Source: Mycobacterium saskatchewanense
GTDB lineage: Bacteria > Actinomycetota > Actinomycetes > Mycobacteriales > Mycobacteriaceae
Direction: 5' to 3'
Assembly: GCF_010729105.1 (NCBI RefSeq)
Contig: NZ_AP022573.1
Span: 2,914,001-2,978,000 of the forward strand
Length of the DNA stretch: 64,000 bases
The notes beneath the pieces were generated by a model. That model was given only the letters and a program-made list of their open reading frames with translations, did no database searches and was not told the DNA's origin. A program made the position numbers and the translations under genes. Every line of letters starts with the position of its first letter. The first letter of the stretch is position 1. Below, one piece after another: positions 38,588 through 47,690 of the stretch.

Positions 38588-38630
38588 GAGGGTTACTTCT
38601 GTCCTTGCTTGTGAGTTGCCTTGTCAAACA

Positions 38631-38647
38631 TTGTGTAATTCCTGTGA
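38631..38647 (-). promoter_or_regulatory. Candidate PhoP-binding direct repeat upstream of phoP
   Basis: On the minus strand the sequence reads TCACAGGAATTACACAA, about 45-60 bp upstream of the phoP start. It is a match to the first half of the known PhoP site (TCACAG, 11-bp period) and a weaker second half (ACACAA). Autoregulation of phoP is established in M. tuberculosis; this exact site is inferred. Confidence 0.45.
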
Positions 38648-38729
38648 GCGTGGTACCAGTCGTCTGCTAACAGTCTGCCAGGAATCATTGCATTGGCTTT
38701 AGCACAGACGCGTTTGTGGAGCTCGCGTC

Positions 38730-39473
38730 GTGGATAAACTCGGCAGGGTGAATCTCGCCAAGAGCATCGTGTCCGCGGCGACCGCCCCCGCACGAGTGGG
38801 CTTGGCGGCGGCGGACGCGAGTCTGGCGGTGGCGACCGCGGCGGTCGGCGTGGCGAAGCGGGCGCTGGGGGACGGCGGGGCCGGCGGGGCCAGCGCGATG
38901 ACCTCCATGCTGGGGATCGACGACGCGATCGTTCGCGCCAACCGCCTGGCCAGGCTGCTCGATGACGACGCGCCGCTGGGACGGGCCGTGGCGCCCGACG
39001 GGCCGGTCGACCGGCTGCTGCGCCCGGGCGGCGTGGTCGACCTCCTTACGTCGGAGGACGGCTTGCTCGACCGGCTGACCGCCGAAGGCGGCGGGCTGCA
39101 CCGCGCGCTGCAGCCCGGCGGACTGGCCGATCAGCTCCTCGCCGAAGAGGGATTGATCGAGCGGCTGCTGGGCGAGAACGGGCTGGCGGACCGGCTGCTC
39201 AGCGACGGCGGCCTGGTCGACAGACTGACGGCCAAGAACGGCCCACTGGACCAGCTCACCGACGTTGCGGACACGCTGGCCCGGCTGACGCCCGGGATGG
39301 AGGCGCTGGAGCCGGCCATCGGGACGCTGCAGGACGCCGTCATCGGCCTGACGATGGTGGTCAACCCGCTCAGCAACATCGCCGACCGAATTCCGCTCCC
39401 GGGCCGCCGCCCCGGACGGCGACCGGCGTCACGGACGGTGCGCTCGCAGCGCGTCATCGACAGCGACGAGTGA
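38730..39473 (+). CDS. Decapeptide-repeat protein of unknown function (Rv0756c)
   Basis: A 247-residue protein I cannot assign to a known function. Residues 1-50 are Ala/Val-rich and helical (VSAATAPARVGLAAADASLA). From about residue 91 to 180 come roughly nine ten-residue units of the pattern G-[LPV]-x-[DE]-x-L-x4, for example GLLDRLTAEG, GLADQLLAEE, GLIERLLGEN and GLVDRLTAKN. A hydrophobic stretch (LQDAVIGLTMVVNPLSNIAD) and a very basic tail (PGRRPGRRPASRTVRSQR) close the protein. GTG start. It is divergent from phoP and precedes tRNA-Thr on the same strand. Confidence 0.75.
   Translation: MDKLGRVNLAKSIVSAATAPARVGLAAADASLAVATAAVGVAKRALGDGGAGGASAMTSMLGIDDAIVRANRLARLLDDDAPLGRAVAPDGPVDRLLRPGGVVDLLTSEDGLLDRLTAEGGGLHRALQPGGLADQLLAEEGLIERLLGENGLADRLLSDGGLVDRLTAKNGPLDQLTDVADTLARLTPGMEALEPAIGTLQDAVIGLTMVVNPLSNIADRIPLPGRRPGRRPASRTVRSQRVIDSDE
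39000..39269 (+). repeat. Coding 30-bp imperfect tandem repeats (decapeptide units)
   Basis: About nine units of 30 bp encode the G-L-x-D-x-L-x4 decapeptides. At the DNA level the units share a gggcggcctggtcgac-like start but have diverged, so the repeat is seen more clearly in the protein. Confidence 0.6.
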
Positions 39474-39500
39474 GCCATTAGGCTTGGACGCGATTTACCC

Positions 39501-39572
39501 GCCTCCTTAGCTCAGTGGTAGAGCACTCGCCTTGTAAGCGAGCGGTCGTCAGTTCAATCCTGACAGGGGGCT
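39501..39572 (+). tRNA. tRNA-Thr (anticodon TGT)
   Basis: A complete cloverleaf: acceptor GCCTCCT pairing with AGGGGGC, D-arm GCTCAGTGGTAGAGC, anticodon arm CTCGC-CTTGTAA-GCGAG with TGT at 39533-39535, T-arm GTCAG-TTCAATC-CTGAC. The discriminator is T; CCA is not encoded. H37Rv has the same tRNA after Rv0756c. The 3' end faces an integrase remnant, so the gene is a likely attachment site of the island. Confidence 0.96.
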
Positions 39573-39783
39573 CAACGAAAGAGCAGCTAAAGCTGAAATC
39601 TAGCGATCCGATCGCAATTTGGATGACACTTTTCCCGCCATTTGCCGTCAACTCCATTTTTTGCCGTCACGCCGAGATGCGGAAGTCGGGGACTTCGACC
39701 CCATATAGGGACGAAGAAACCGGCCCGAGAACCGCTTTCGATGCCAGAATCGGCCAGAAGGGCGAAACCGCAGGTCAGACGCC

Positions 39784-40198
39784 CTATTGTGCGGACTTCT
39801 TACCCCTCGTCCACGACGAGATGCTCTCGGCCGCAAGGGCGAGTTTCTCCGGTTGGTTGTGCACGTACGTGCGCATCGTGAACGCTGTGTCAGCGTGCCC
39901 AAGCCAGGCCGAGATGATCGCAACCGGCACATTGTGCTCCAGGTGCATGAGCGTGCCGCAGGTGTCCGGGCGCCGTGCAACCGGATGCGCTTTACGCCCC
40001 CGCCTTCGCACACGCTGCCGCCCAGTAATCGGACACCGTGTCGGGGTGGTAGCGCGGTGGGTCGACGACGACGTGGCCGCTGCGGCCATAAGTGGCCCGG
40101 CGGCGAGTTGCTCGACAGCCTGCATGCGCGTGGCAGCCCTGAGCACCGCCAGCAGCCCCGGGGTGAGCGGCAGCACACGGGCCCCACTCCCACAACTA
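39784..40198 (-). pseudogene. Tyrosine-type site-specific integrase, C-terminal remnant
   Basis: Read from 40198 downward, three frames join to make the catalytic half of a phage-type integrase: LPLTPGLLAVLRAATRMQA, then HVVVDPPRYHPDTVSDYWAA, then VKRIRLHGAR and TCGTLMHLEHNVPVAIISAW. The end holds LGHADTAFTMRTYVH, which contains the histidine and the tyrosine nucleophile. At least three frameshifts are present and the N-terminal half is missing. It points toward tRNA-Thr, 211 bp away, as expected for an element integrated at the tRNA 3' end. Confidence 0.78.
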
Positions 40199-40887
40199 AG
40201 TGAAACGCGAAAATCGCGTTGTGCGACTGTTATTCGATTGCATCCAATGCGATCGGTGGCTCCCCAGTCAACTAGTGCCCGATTACGCGGGGGTACTGCA
40301 CTCATTTCCGGTGTTGGTGATACTCGCCGCCATTTCATCAGTCCTGGGCGCGGTCATGATCCGTCGCCGGGTGACCCACGACATATCGGCAGGTATGCGG
40401 CTGTCACACCACGGAGCCTGCTAGTCCATTTTACTCATCCTATGTGAGCGTTTCATCGTCAAACCGATTGACCACTGCACTCGACTGCCAGATGCTAGTC
40501 ACGAGATAGGTTGCGGCGAAGGCAACTAGAGGCTCATATTGGCGAGCAACCGTGTCCATCGAAACCTCCCGTCCAGATAGCCACGGATTGTGCTCGTCGA
40601 TGACTGGCACCGCGCGGAGCAAAAACGAGCGCCCTAATTTCCGACTAGTTCAGTCGACCCGGTTGATCGGCAGTCCACCCGGGAGTGGCGGGCAGGCCGC
40701 GAGATCGGATTCAGACCCTAACTCCTCCCTTCGGGGAGCTTTCTCGATTGCGATCGAGCCATTCCGCCTTCCGGCGGGCTGCGGGCTGCGGGCTGCGGGC
40801 TGCGGGCAAAATTGGTCCTGAATCCATTGCATTCGGTCAAGTCCAGGGGCGTGGTGTACGCGTCGTCGTGTGATTCTTCGTCGTGAT
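40199..40887. other. Gene-poor stretch between integrase and IS256 remnants
   Basis: No convincing gene. A minus-strand frame of 60 codons (40440-40622) ends in VVNRFDDETLT and has a partner sequence near 52078-52140; it may be the decayed end of a gene. A 7-bp tandem repeat lies at 40774-40808. The base composition here is visibly more AT-rich than the core to the left of the tRNA. Confidence 0.4.
40774..40808 (+). repeat. Heptanucleotide tandem repeat (GCGGGCT)
   Basis: Four exact copies of GCGGGCT and a fifth with one change (GCGGGCA) follow each other without spacers. Confidence 0.9.
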
Positions 40888-41800
40888 GGTTCAGGCGGTC
40901 AGCGCTGCGGGGGTGTTCTCCTGTTCTGTTGGGGTTTTGTTGATGCTGCGTGATTTGCTCAGGACATCGAGGCCGAGGTAGCGCCGGGACTCGGCCCATT
41001 CGTCGTGTTGTTCGGCCAGCACGGCGCCGACGAGGCGGATCAGGGCGTCGCGGTCGGGGAAGATACCCACGACGTCGGTGCGACGGCGGATCTCTTTGTC
41101 GCGGCGCTTCTGGAGGTTGAACCAGATCTAGCGCCAGATCTGCTTGGGAAACGCGGTGAATGCCAGTAGATCCGACCGGCCCGCTTCCAGGTGGTCGGCG
41201 GTTTTCGGGAGCTTGTCGGTGAGCGCGTCGATGATCCGTTCATATTGGGCGGCAACGGATTCAGCATCGGGCTGGTCGACCACCGAGTGCAGCAGGGTCT
41301 TGACCCATGGCCACGACGCCTTCGGAGTGACGGCCATCAAGTTGGTCGTGTAATGCGTTCTACACCGCTGCCAGGCCGCACCAGGCAGGGTGGCCCCGAG
41401 CGCGGCGACCATCCCGGCGTGCGCGTCGGAGGTGACCAGTTTGACCCCGGACAGGCCGCGGGCGCTCAGCGACCGCCAGAATGTCAGCCAGCCGGCTCCG
41501 TCCTCGGCCGTGGTGACGTCGACGCCGAGGATCTCGCGGTAGCCCAAAGTCTCCACGAGTTTGTCCATCCGCCGCGTCGAGACGCCGAGTAGGTAGCAGA
41601 TGGCCACCACCGTGGCCAGTGCCCGCTCCGCCCGTTTGCGGCGTTCCAGCAGCTAGTCCGGGAAATACGAGCCGTGCCGCCGCCCGGGGGCGCTGCCCGT
41701 GTTTGCTGTCGAAACCGATCGGCGAATTGGACCTGCCGGGCTGTCGATGCCGCGCGGACCGAACTGCGCCGAGTCCGCGCGCTAAGTGGCATCGCACACA
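40888..41800 (-). pseudogene. IS256-family (mutator) transposase remnant
   Basis: From about 41790 downward the frame reads GSYFPD-stop-LLERRKRAERAL, VVAICYLLGVSTRRMDKLVE, then jumps to YREILGVDVTTAEDGAGW and continues through TSDAHAGMVAALGATLPGAA and FPKQIWR-stop-IW to EIRRRTDVVGIFPDRDALI. Two in-frame TAG codons (41653-41655 and 41128-41130) replace what is normally Trp and Gln. About 60 residues near 41545, including the first catalytic Asp of the DDE triad, are deleted. The N-terminus and both inverted repeats were not identified. Confidence 0.8.
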
Positions 41801-41849
41801 CTTCGGCCGACGGTGAACCGTAACGCCTCCCCGTTGCGTTGTCGGTTCT

Positions 41850-42863
41850 ATGGGCAAGCAGGGAACAGCCGGTCTTCAAGGTGAGGGTTTCGAAGGTTTC
41901 AGGACACAGGTGTCGGAGCGATTCGTTCCATTTAGGATGTCGACGCCCGACGTTCAATCATTCGATGGGCGGATGCGTGCCCGCACTGTCGGCGCTATTC
42001 AGCTAACGGAAGTGGTGGCATCTCACAGCATGGTTGCAAACCGCACGCCGCGCTTGATCCAGCGCCATGCGCCGGAACTGCTCAAAGTCAACATCGTTCG
42101 CCGAGGAGCTTGCGTCTTCTCACAGGACGGCCGCCAGGCAACATTGGCCATGGGGGACTACGTCCTCAACGACGCGGCCAGGCCCTATGAGTTCTATAGT
42201 GCCGAGGGATTCCAACTCTACGGAGTCATCATCCCGCGCGAGAAGCTGCGATTACCTCACCAACGGCTAATGCACTTGACCGCTCAGCGATTCGGCGGTC
42301 GCGACGGCCTGGGTTCGTTGGTCTCAGCGTTCCTGCTGCAACTTGGGAGCAGCCAATTGTCCGTCAGCCGTAGCGCAGGCAGCGTTCACCTCGGTGACAC
42401 GGTGATCGATATGTTAACTGCGTCCTTTGCTGAGAGGCTTTCTGCGCTGCCTGAACTTGGTCCCTCAACCCGCAAGGCCTTGCTACTGCGCCAAAGCCAA
42501 ATGTTCATCGAGGCAAGACTGCATGATCCCACCCTCGACGTGGCCACCGTGGCTCGGAGAAGTCATGTTTCGGTCCGTTATCTTCAGAAGATCTTCGAGG
42601 AGCAGGGACATACTGTCAGCGGCTGGATCCGTTCACGACGACTCGAGGGCTGTCGAAAAGATCTGGCAAGCGTGGAGTTCTCCGACAAATCGGTCGGGTC
42701 GCTTGCCGCCGGGTGGGCATTTACCAACACGGCGTATTTCTCGCGCGTGTTCAAGGCGGTTTACGGCGTCGCGCCCAGTGCTTACCGCGCGCGATTGCTG
42801 GCCGACGCCGGCGACCAGCGGATCGATGGTTGCCAAACAGGGAGCAACCAGCGATTCACTTGA
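41850..42863 (+). CDS. AraC-family transcriptional regulator
   Basis: A 337-residue regulator. The N-terminal two-thirds is an AraC_binding_2-type domain (RMRARTVGAIQLTEVVAS, then ELLKVNIVRRGACVFSQDGR). The C-terminal about 100 residues form the double helix-turn-helix: DPTLDVATVARRSHVSVRYL and AAGWAFTNTAYFSRVFKAVY, followed by GVAPSAYRAR. The start ATG at 41850 lacks a clear ribosome site; a start closer to residue 30 is possible. It lies upstream of the GMC oxidoreductase, separated by IS debris, and may once have controlled it. Confidence 0.85.
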   Translation: MGKQGTAGLQGEGFEGFRTQVSERFVPFRMSTPDVQSFDGRMRARTVGAIQLTEVVASHSMVANRTPRLIQRHAPELLKVNIVRRGACVFSQDGRQATLAMGDYVLNDAARPYEFYSAEGFQLYGVIIPREKLRLPHQRLMHLTAQRFGGRDGLGSLVSAFLLQLGSSQLSVSRSAGSVHLGDTVIDMLTASFAERLSALPELGPSTRKALLLRQSQMFIEARLHDPTLDVATVARRSHVSVRYLQKIFEEQGHTVSGWIRSRRLEGCRKDLASVEFSDKSVGSLAAGWAFTNTAYFSRVFKAVYGVAPSAYRARLLADAGDQRIDGCQTGSNQRFT

Positions 42864-42989
42864 CGGCCAGCGCCGTGGCCGCGCGACGGTGGCGCTGTAG
42901 ACATGGCAGGCCTTACGACGGACGCTCCGTCAACCGGCTACAGCTCGGTCTAGACTAGTAGGGAACGTAGCGCTTGGACCGACCGGCCC

Positions 42990-43320
42990 TACAGCGAGGT
43001 GGGCCGCACTACGTGCGCTTCGACAACGGCCCCGAGTTCGTGGCCCACGCCGTAAGCGATTGGTGCAGAATTCAACGGCGCCGGTTCACTTTTCATCGAT
43101 CCCGACTCGCCGTGGCAGAACGCCTGGATCGAGTCGTTCAATGGCCGCCTGCGCGACGAACTGCTCAACTCGTGGCGCTTCGACTCGCTGCGGGAAGCCC
43201 GCGTCATCATCGAAGACTGGCGCTGCGACTACAACGCCAACCGACCCACACCGCCCAAGACGAACTCAGCCCAACCGAGTTCGCCCCTACAGTGGACTAC
43301 GAGCCACCAACCCCAAGCCG
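42990..43320 (+). pseudogene. IS3-family transposase (OrfB) C-terminal remnant
   Basis: The rve/DDE end of an IS3-type transposase in shifted frames: HYVRFDNGPEFVAHAVSDWC (second Asp region), then FNGAGSLFIDPDSPWQNAW and IESFNGRLRDELLNSWRF (catalytic Glu), WRCDYNANRPH and finally ELSPTEFA. One frameshift lies near 43065 and another near 43245. No N-terminal half or OrfA is nearby. Confidence 0.75.
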
Positions 43321-43778
43321 CATAGCGACTGGACCGCCAAACGGGTCCCCCTCATCTACGCGCCGTCGCCGTGTGTCCGCAGTGGCTGTGCCAAGTGCAG
43401 CCGCATGTGCGACATTCGGGCCGATCAAGGAATCGGGCCGCGAGGCCACCGCCGCCCCGGCCAGCGGCACCACACCAGGCCCGCGCCTTTTCAAGCGCTC
43501 TCTGCCAACGTCACGTCTGCTGCACCCAGTGACCCGTCTTCATCGCCCTGGTCTAGGCGAACCCTCAGTCGCCCAGGCCGTTGCGAGGCAAAGTTAAAAA
43601 TCCCGCCAGCAGCTGTGCGATTAACAATGAGCATCTTTAGAGCGTGTCCTGAATGACCGTCATCCGGCTAACAGCGCAATTGGACACCACCTGTGCGTCC
43701 GAGTGCAAGTGCGTTGCCGTCCTGACGTAAACACTGGGCGGTGACCTGAATGATCATCGACTGGAAGGAGGCAGCGGC
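43321..43778. other. Region upstream of the GMC oxidoreductase
   Basis: No gene is supported. The last part is probably the GMC promoter region: an imperfect 18-bp direct repeat GTGTCCTGAATGACCGTC (43644-43661) and GTGACCTGAATGATCATC (43741-43758) matches at 15 of 18 positions, the second copy lying just before the AAGGAGG ribosome site. Confidence 0.45.
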
Positions 43779-45407
43779 GTGTTTAAGATAGATGCCGCCT
43801 TTGCCGAACGCGTACGAATTAACCAGGCGCAGTTGCGAATTGCACAGGAGCAATCGGCAAGTGCGTCAACACCGCGCTATGACTTCATCGTGTGCGGCGC
43901 CGGATCGTCGGGCTCGGTTGTTGCGCGTCGGCTGGCTGAGAACCCGGACGTAGCGGTCCTATTGGTTGAAGCCGGCGGCGACGATGACGATCCCTACGTA
44001 GTCGAACCGGGACGAGCGATCGAGAATGTGGGATCGGTACGCGATTGGGGCTTCGCTGGGATACCAGAAGCGGACGTCAACTTCCGTTCGATTCCCTATT
44101 CGATGGGCAAAGTCCTGGGTGGTGGTTCAAGCATCAACCTGATGGTATGGGCCCGCGGACACCGAGATGATTGGGATTTTTTCGCCACGGAAGCCGGCGA
44201 CGCAGCATGGAACTACAATTCGGTCCTCGACATTTACCGGAAGATTGAAGATTGGCGGGGTATCGCCGAGACAACGTATCGGGGGACGGGTGGTTTAGTG
44301 ATCGTCCAGCCGCCCAACGATCCCAACCCGCTTGCCCCGGCTACGCTAGATGCCGCCCAGAGCGTGGGCGTTCCGAAATTCCCCAGTGCCAACGGCAGCT
44401 TAATGGAAAAGGAAGCTGGCTGTTCGCTTACTGAGGTGCGTATCGTTAACGGACAGCGACAATCAGTCTTTCGCTCGTACACGTACCCCTATATGGATCG
44501 GCCCAACCTGACAGTGCTGACGGAGGCTGAGGTTCGTCGCCTTATTATCGATGGTCGCAAAGTCCTGGGCATCGAGATATGCCACCGCGGGCAAATTAAG
44601 CGAATCGATGCGGCCGTCGAGGTGGTGTTGTCCCTCGGTGCGATCAACACACCGAAAGTTCTGATGCAATCAGGCATTGGAGATGAAGGAGAACTGCATC
44701 GGGTCGGCATCCCCGTTCGACACAAATTACCAGGAGTGGGCCGTAATCTTCAGGACCATGTGGCGTTCGATTGCGTGTGGGAATATGCGCAACCACAAAG
44801 TCCCAAAAACAATCTCTCGGAATCCACAATGTTCGGCAATGTGGTGTCGGGCCTGACGGCTCCAGACGTGTTCGCATGCCAATTCGAAATACCGTTCGCG
44901 TCTTCTGAGAATATCGCCGAATTCGGAGTGCCGGAGGCTGGTTGGACACTGCACGGTGCGATCACTCAACCGCAGAGTCGGGGCAGAGTGCGGCTGACGG
45001 GACCAACGCCAGACCACGACCTAGCGATTCAGGCCAATACTCTCTCTGATCCGCACGATCTCAAAACAGCAATCGCTTGCGTCGAATGGTGTCGTGAGAT
45101 CGGCAACGCTGGCCCGCTGCGCCCCTACGTTAAACGCGAAGTCATGCCTGGAAATTTGACAGGCGCGGAACTCGAGCGCTTCGTCCGCAATGCGGCTACC
45201 ACTTTTTTCCATCAAAGCGGTACGGCGAAGATGGGCCGGGACGAGATGTCTGTGGTCAATGCTCAGCTTTTAGTTTACGGACTGGACAATTTGAGGATTG
45301 CAGACGGCTCCATTATGCCGCGGATTACCACAGCCAACACGATGGCACCTTGCGTGATAATCGGTGAACGTGCGGCGGCCGTACTCAAAGCCGCATATCA
45401 ACTATGA
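43779..45407 (+). CDS. GMC-family FAD oxidoreductase (choline/alcohol dehydrogenase-like)
   Basis: A 542-residue GMC flavoprotein: FIVCGAGSSGSVVARRLAE binds FAD, GKVLGGGSSINLMVWARG is signature 1, LSLGAINTPKVLMQSGIG is signature 2, and FFHQSGTAKMG with ITTANTMAP gives the catalytic His and Asn. It oxidises a primary or secondary alcohol. GTG start with AAGGAGG nine bases ahead. Codon use is less GC-biased than in the core genes, supporting acquisition. The 3' end overlaps an IS30 remnant by ten bases. Confidence 0.9.
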   Translation: MFKIDAAFAERVRINQAQLRIAQEQSASASTPRYDFIVCGAGSSGSVVARRLAENPDVAVLLVEAGGDDDDPYVVEPGRAIENVGSVRDWGFAGIPEADVNFRSIPYSMGKVLGGGSSINLMVWARGHRDDWDFFATEAGDAAWNYNSVLDIYRKIEDWRGIAETTYRGTGGLVIVQPPNDPNPLAPATLDAAQSVGVPKFPSANGSLMEKEAGCSLTEVRIVNGQRQSVFRSYTYPYMDRPNLTVLTEAEVRRLIIDGRKVLGIEICHRGQIKRIDAAVEVVLSLGAINTPKVLMQSGIGDEGELHRVGIPVRHKLPGVGRNLQDHVAFDCVWEYAQPQSPKNNLSESTMFGNVVSGLTAPDVFACQFEIPFASSENIAEFGVPEAGWTLHGAITQPQSRGRVRLTGPTPDHDLAIQANTLSDPHDLKTAIACVEWCREIGNAGPLRPYVKREVMPGNLTGAELERFVRNAATTFFHQSGTAKMGRDEMSVVNAQLLVYGLDNLRIADGSIMPRITTANTMAPCVIIGERAAAVLKAAYQL

Positions 45408-46610
45408 CCGCGCGCGAACTGCTTTCCGTTGCCAGCAGGTCGCTCAATCAGTCTGCAAGTGTCAACGCCGACAATCGCTTCGGCGGGGGTCTTCCAGCCG
45501 AGTGTCTTGCGGGGCCTGGTGTTGAGTGCGTGAGCGGCTGCCTCGATTTCTTCTGCGGACCAACGCGAGAGATCGGTGCCTTTCGGAAAGTACTGATGCA
45601 ACAGGCCATTCGTGTTCTCGTTGGTGCCGCGTTGCCATGGCGACTGAGGGTCGGCGAAAAAAACCGGGATCCCGGTGTCGACCTTGAACTGGGCGTGGGC
45701 GGACATCTCTTTGCCGCGGTCCCAGGTCAGCGACCGGGCGAGTTGCTCGGGCAGGGTCGACATGGTGTTGGCCAGAGCGTTTTTCATCGTGATCGCGCCG
45801 TGGCCGGCCAGGGCCGGACCGTTCTTCAGGGTTTCCTTATGCCGGTAGCCCTCCTCGCGGGGGAGGTGGATCGGCATCGTGTACCTGGTCTTGCGCTCGA
45901 CGACAGTGCCGATCGCCGAGCGCTGCAAACCGATCAGGAGATCGCCCCTTAAGTTGTTGCCCTCGTGGCTAATGCGCATGGAATCGTCCTCGGGGAAATC
46001 GACTTTGAGCCGGTTGGCGATTTGCTCTGGGCTCCACGCTAGTGACCACGGTCGGTCCTTGCGGTGGGGCTTGTTGCGCCCGGTGAACTTTGGCGGCTGC
46101 GGGCCGGGCGATGACGGTGCCATCGGGTCGGCTGATCTGCCCGGACAACCGCTCCTGCACATAGCCGTGCAGTCGCGGGTTGGCAACCAATTTCGCAGTC
46201 TTCGGCCGACGTGCGGCCATGTCGGCTTTCCACTGCGCGACCGATGCCCTGTACTGCAGTTCCCTGCTACGGGTGCAGCCTTGCGCCGCAGCTCCCGTGA
46301 GATTGTCCCGGGATCGCGACCGATCGCCCGGGCGATCTCCCGAACACCCTTGTCCTGAGCCTTGAGCAACGCGATCTCCTCACGCTCAGCGAAGGACAGG
46401 TAGCGGCCCGAGGGCGCGAACTTAAGGTCGAACGGTGACATGCCGCCAGCGTTTTCGAACCAGCGCGCCCCGACCGCCTGCGCCACGCCGACAACGCCCG
46501 CGGCTTCCTCGGCGAGAAGCCCTTTGGCGATCTGCTCCCAGAACGCCCCCTCGACATGACGCTGATACTTCTGGTGCCCTGGCGATCTGAGCTTCGGGCG
46601 GATTGCCCGG
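45398..46610 (-). pseudogene. IS30-family transposase remnant
   Basis: Pieces of one IS30 transposase: KYQRHVEGAFWEQIAKGLLA at the start, then the helix-turn-helix SFAEREEIALLKAQDKGVRE and IARAIGRDPGTISRELRR, and the integrase core VERKTRYTMPIHLPREEG, MSTLPEQLARSLTWDRGKEM, QSPWQRGTNENTNGLLHQYF and TRPRKTLGWKTPAEAI. The middle (46030-46260) runs in another frame, and a segment of roughly 60 residues after SMRISHE is missing. The C-terminus is replaced. It abuts the GMC gene end on one side and a dead IS3 copy on the other. Confidence 0.8.
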
Positions 46611-46649
46611 TCCGCTGCTTGCTGTCGACGAACCACCTGACACCTCCAC

Positions 46650-47640
46650 GATCGCGAGGTGTTGCGACGACCAGTTGAATCCGCCCTGCGAGCCGTGATC
46701 GGCGTGCAATATGGTTGCTCCGTAGCGCTTTCGGTTCGCAACAGCCATGTTGACCGCGTTGTTGACTAGCGCGGTGTCAGGTGTGGTGGCGAACGTGCGG
46801 GCCACAATCATGCGCGAAAAGCAGCCCAGGATCGCGCAGCAGTACACTTTGCCGTCGCGGGCCGGATGCTCGGTGACGTCGGTGCACCACAGCTGGTTGG
46901 GCTGGGTCGCGCTGAAGTGCCGGTTGATCAGGTCCGCCGGGGCGGGCACTCAGATGAGTTTGGGGATGCGCCGTGGCGGATGGGGCAGCCCATGCAGGCC
47001 GTGCTCAGCCATGATGGAGCGGACCAGTTTGAGATTGACGTTCATGTCGTAGTCGGCCAGCAGCGCTGCCCGGATCCGGCGGCCTCCGTACGTGGTGCCG
47101 CAGCGCTGGCGGAGTTCGGTGATGGTGTCGGCCACGATCAACCGACCAATCTCACGGTCCTCTACAGGGAGTCGGCGGTAGTACTGCAGCAGCGAACGCG
47201 TGAATCCGGTTATACGGCAGGCGGATCAGGCTGAATGTCCTCGCGCGATCAGTCCGTCAACGATCGCGCGCCGGCGTTTTGGGGCACCACCGCCTGGTCA
47301 TTGAATAGCCCGCATGCCTCGCGGGTCAGCGTCAGCTCGGCCTCGAGTCGGGCGATGCGTCTGTGGGCCGCGGCCAGCTCATCGGCCTCGACGCTCGGGA
47401 TGCCCTCGATGATGCCGGCGTCGATCAGTGCCTGGCGCTTCCACCGGAACAGGGTGGCCTCAGCGATCCCTGTCTCGGTCGCGATAGCTGCGACCACCTC
47501 GCCCGATCGCGGCCGGTGAATGATTTGCCGGCGCACCGTAGCCGGATACTTGCGGGGCACGTGACCTCCTGCTGATCACTCTGCCCTCAACTCTCATAAC
47601 GGTGGCCCGACAACACGGGTACAGATCTACTGGACCAGTT
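46650..47640 (-). pseudogene. Dead, truncated copy of the IS3-family element at 55982
   Basis: The encoded fragments match the intact transposase at 56040-57209: MPRKYPATVRRQIIHRPRSG and TLFRWKRQALIDAGIIEGIP (47249-47560), then after a one-base loss IVADTITELRQRCGTTYGGR, an in-frame TGA at 46950-46952, and NQLWCTDVTEHPARDGKVYC. The similarity stops at HADHG near 46680, where the IS30 sequence begins, so the last third is lost. The upstream non-coding end (47561-47625) is also shared with the intact copy up to ACACGGGTACAGATCT. Confidence 0.82.
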
Positions 47641-47690
47641 CACAGGGAACTCGCCATGCTCCCGCAGCCACACTGGTGCCTGCCCGGGGC

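Noticed and set aside
40774..40808. CRISPR-like repeat
   Set aside because: Units are 7 bp with no spacers, so this is a simple tandem repeat. No CRISPR array or cas gene was seen in the window.
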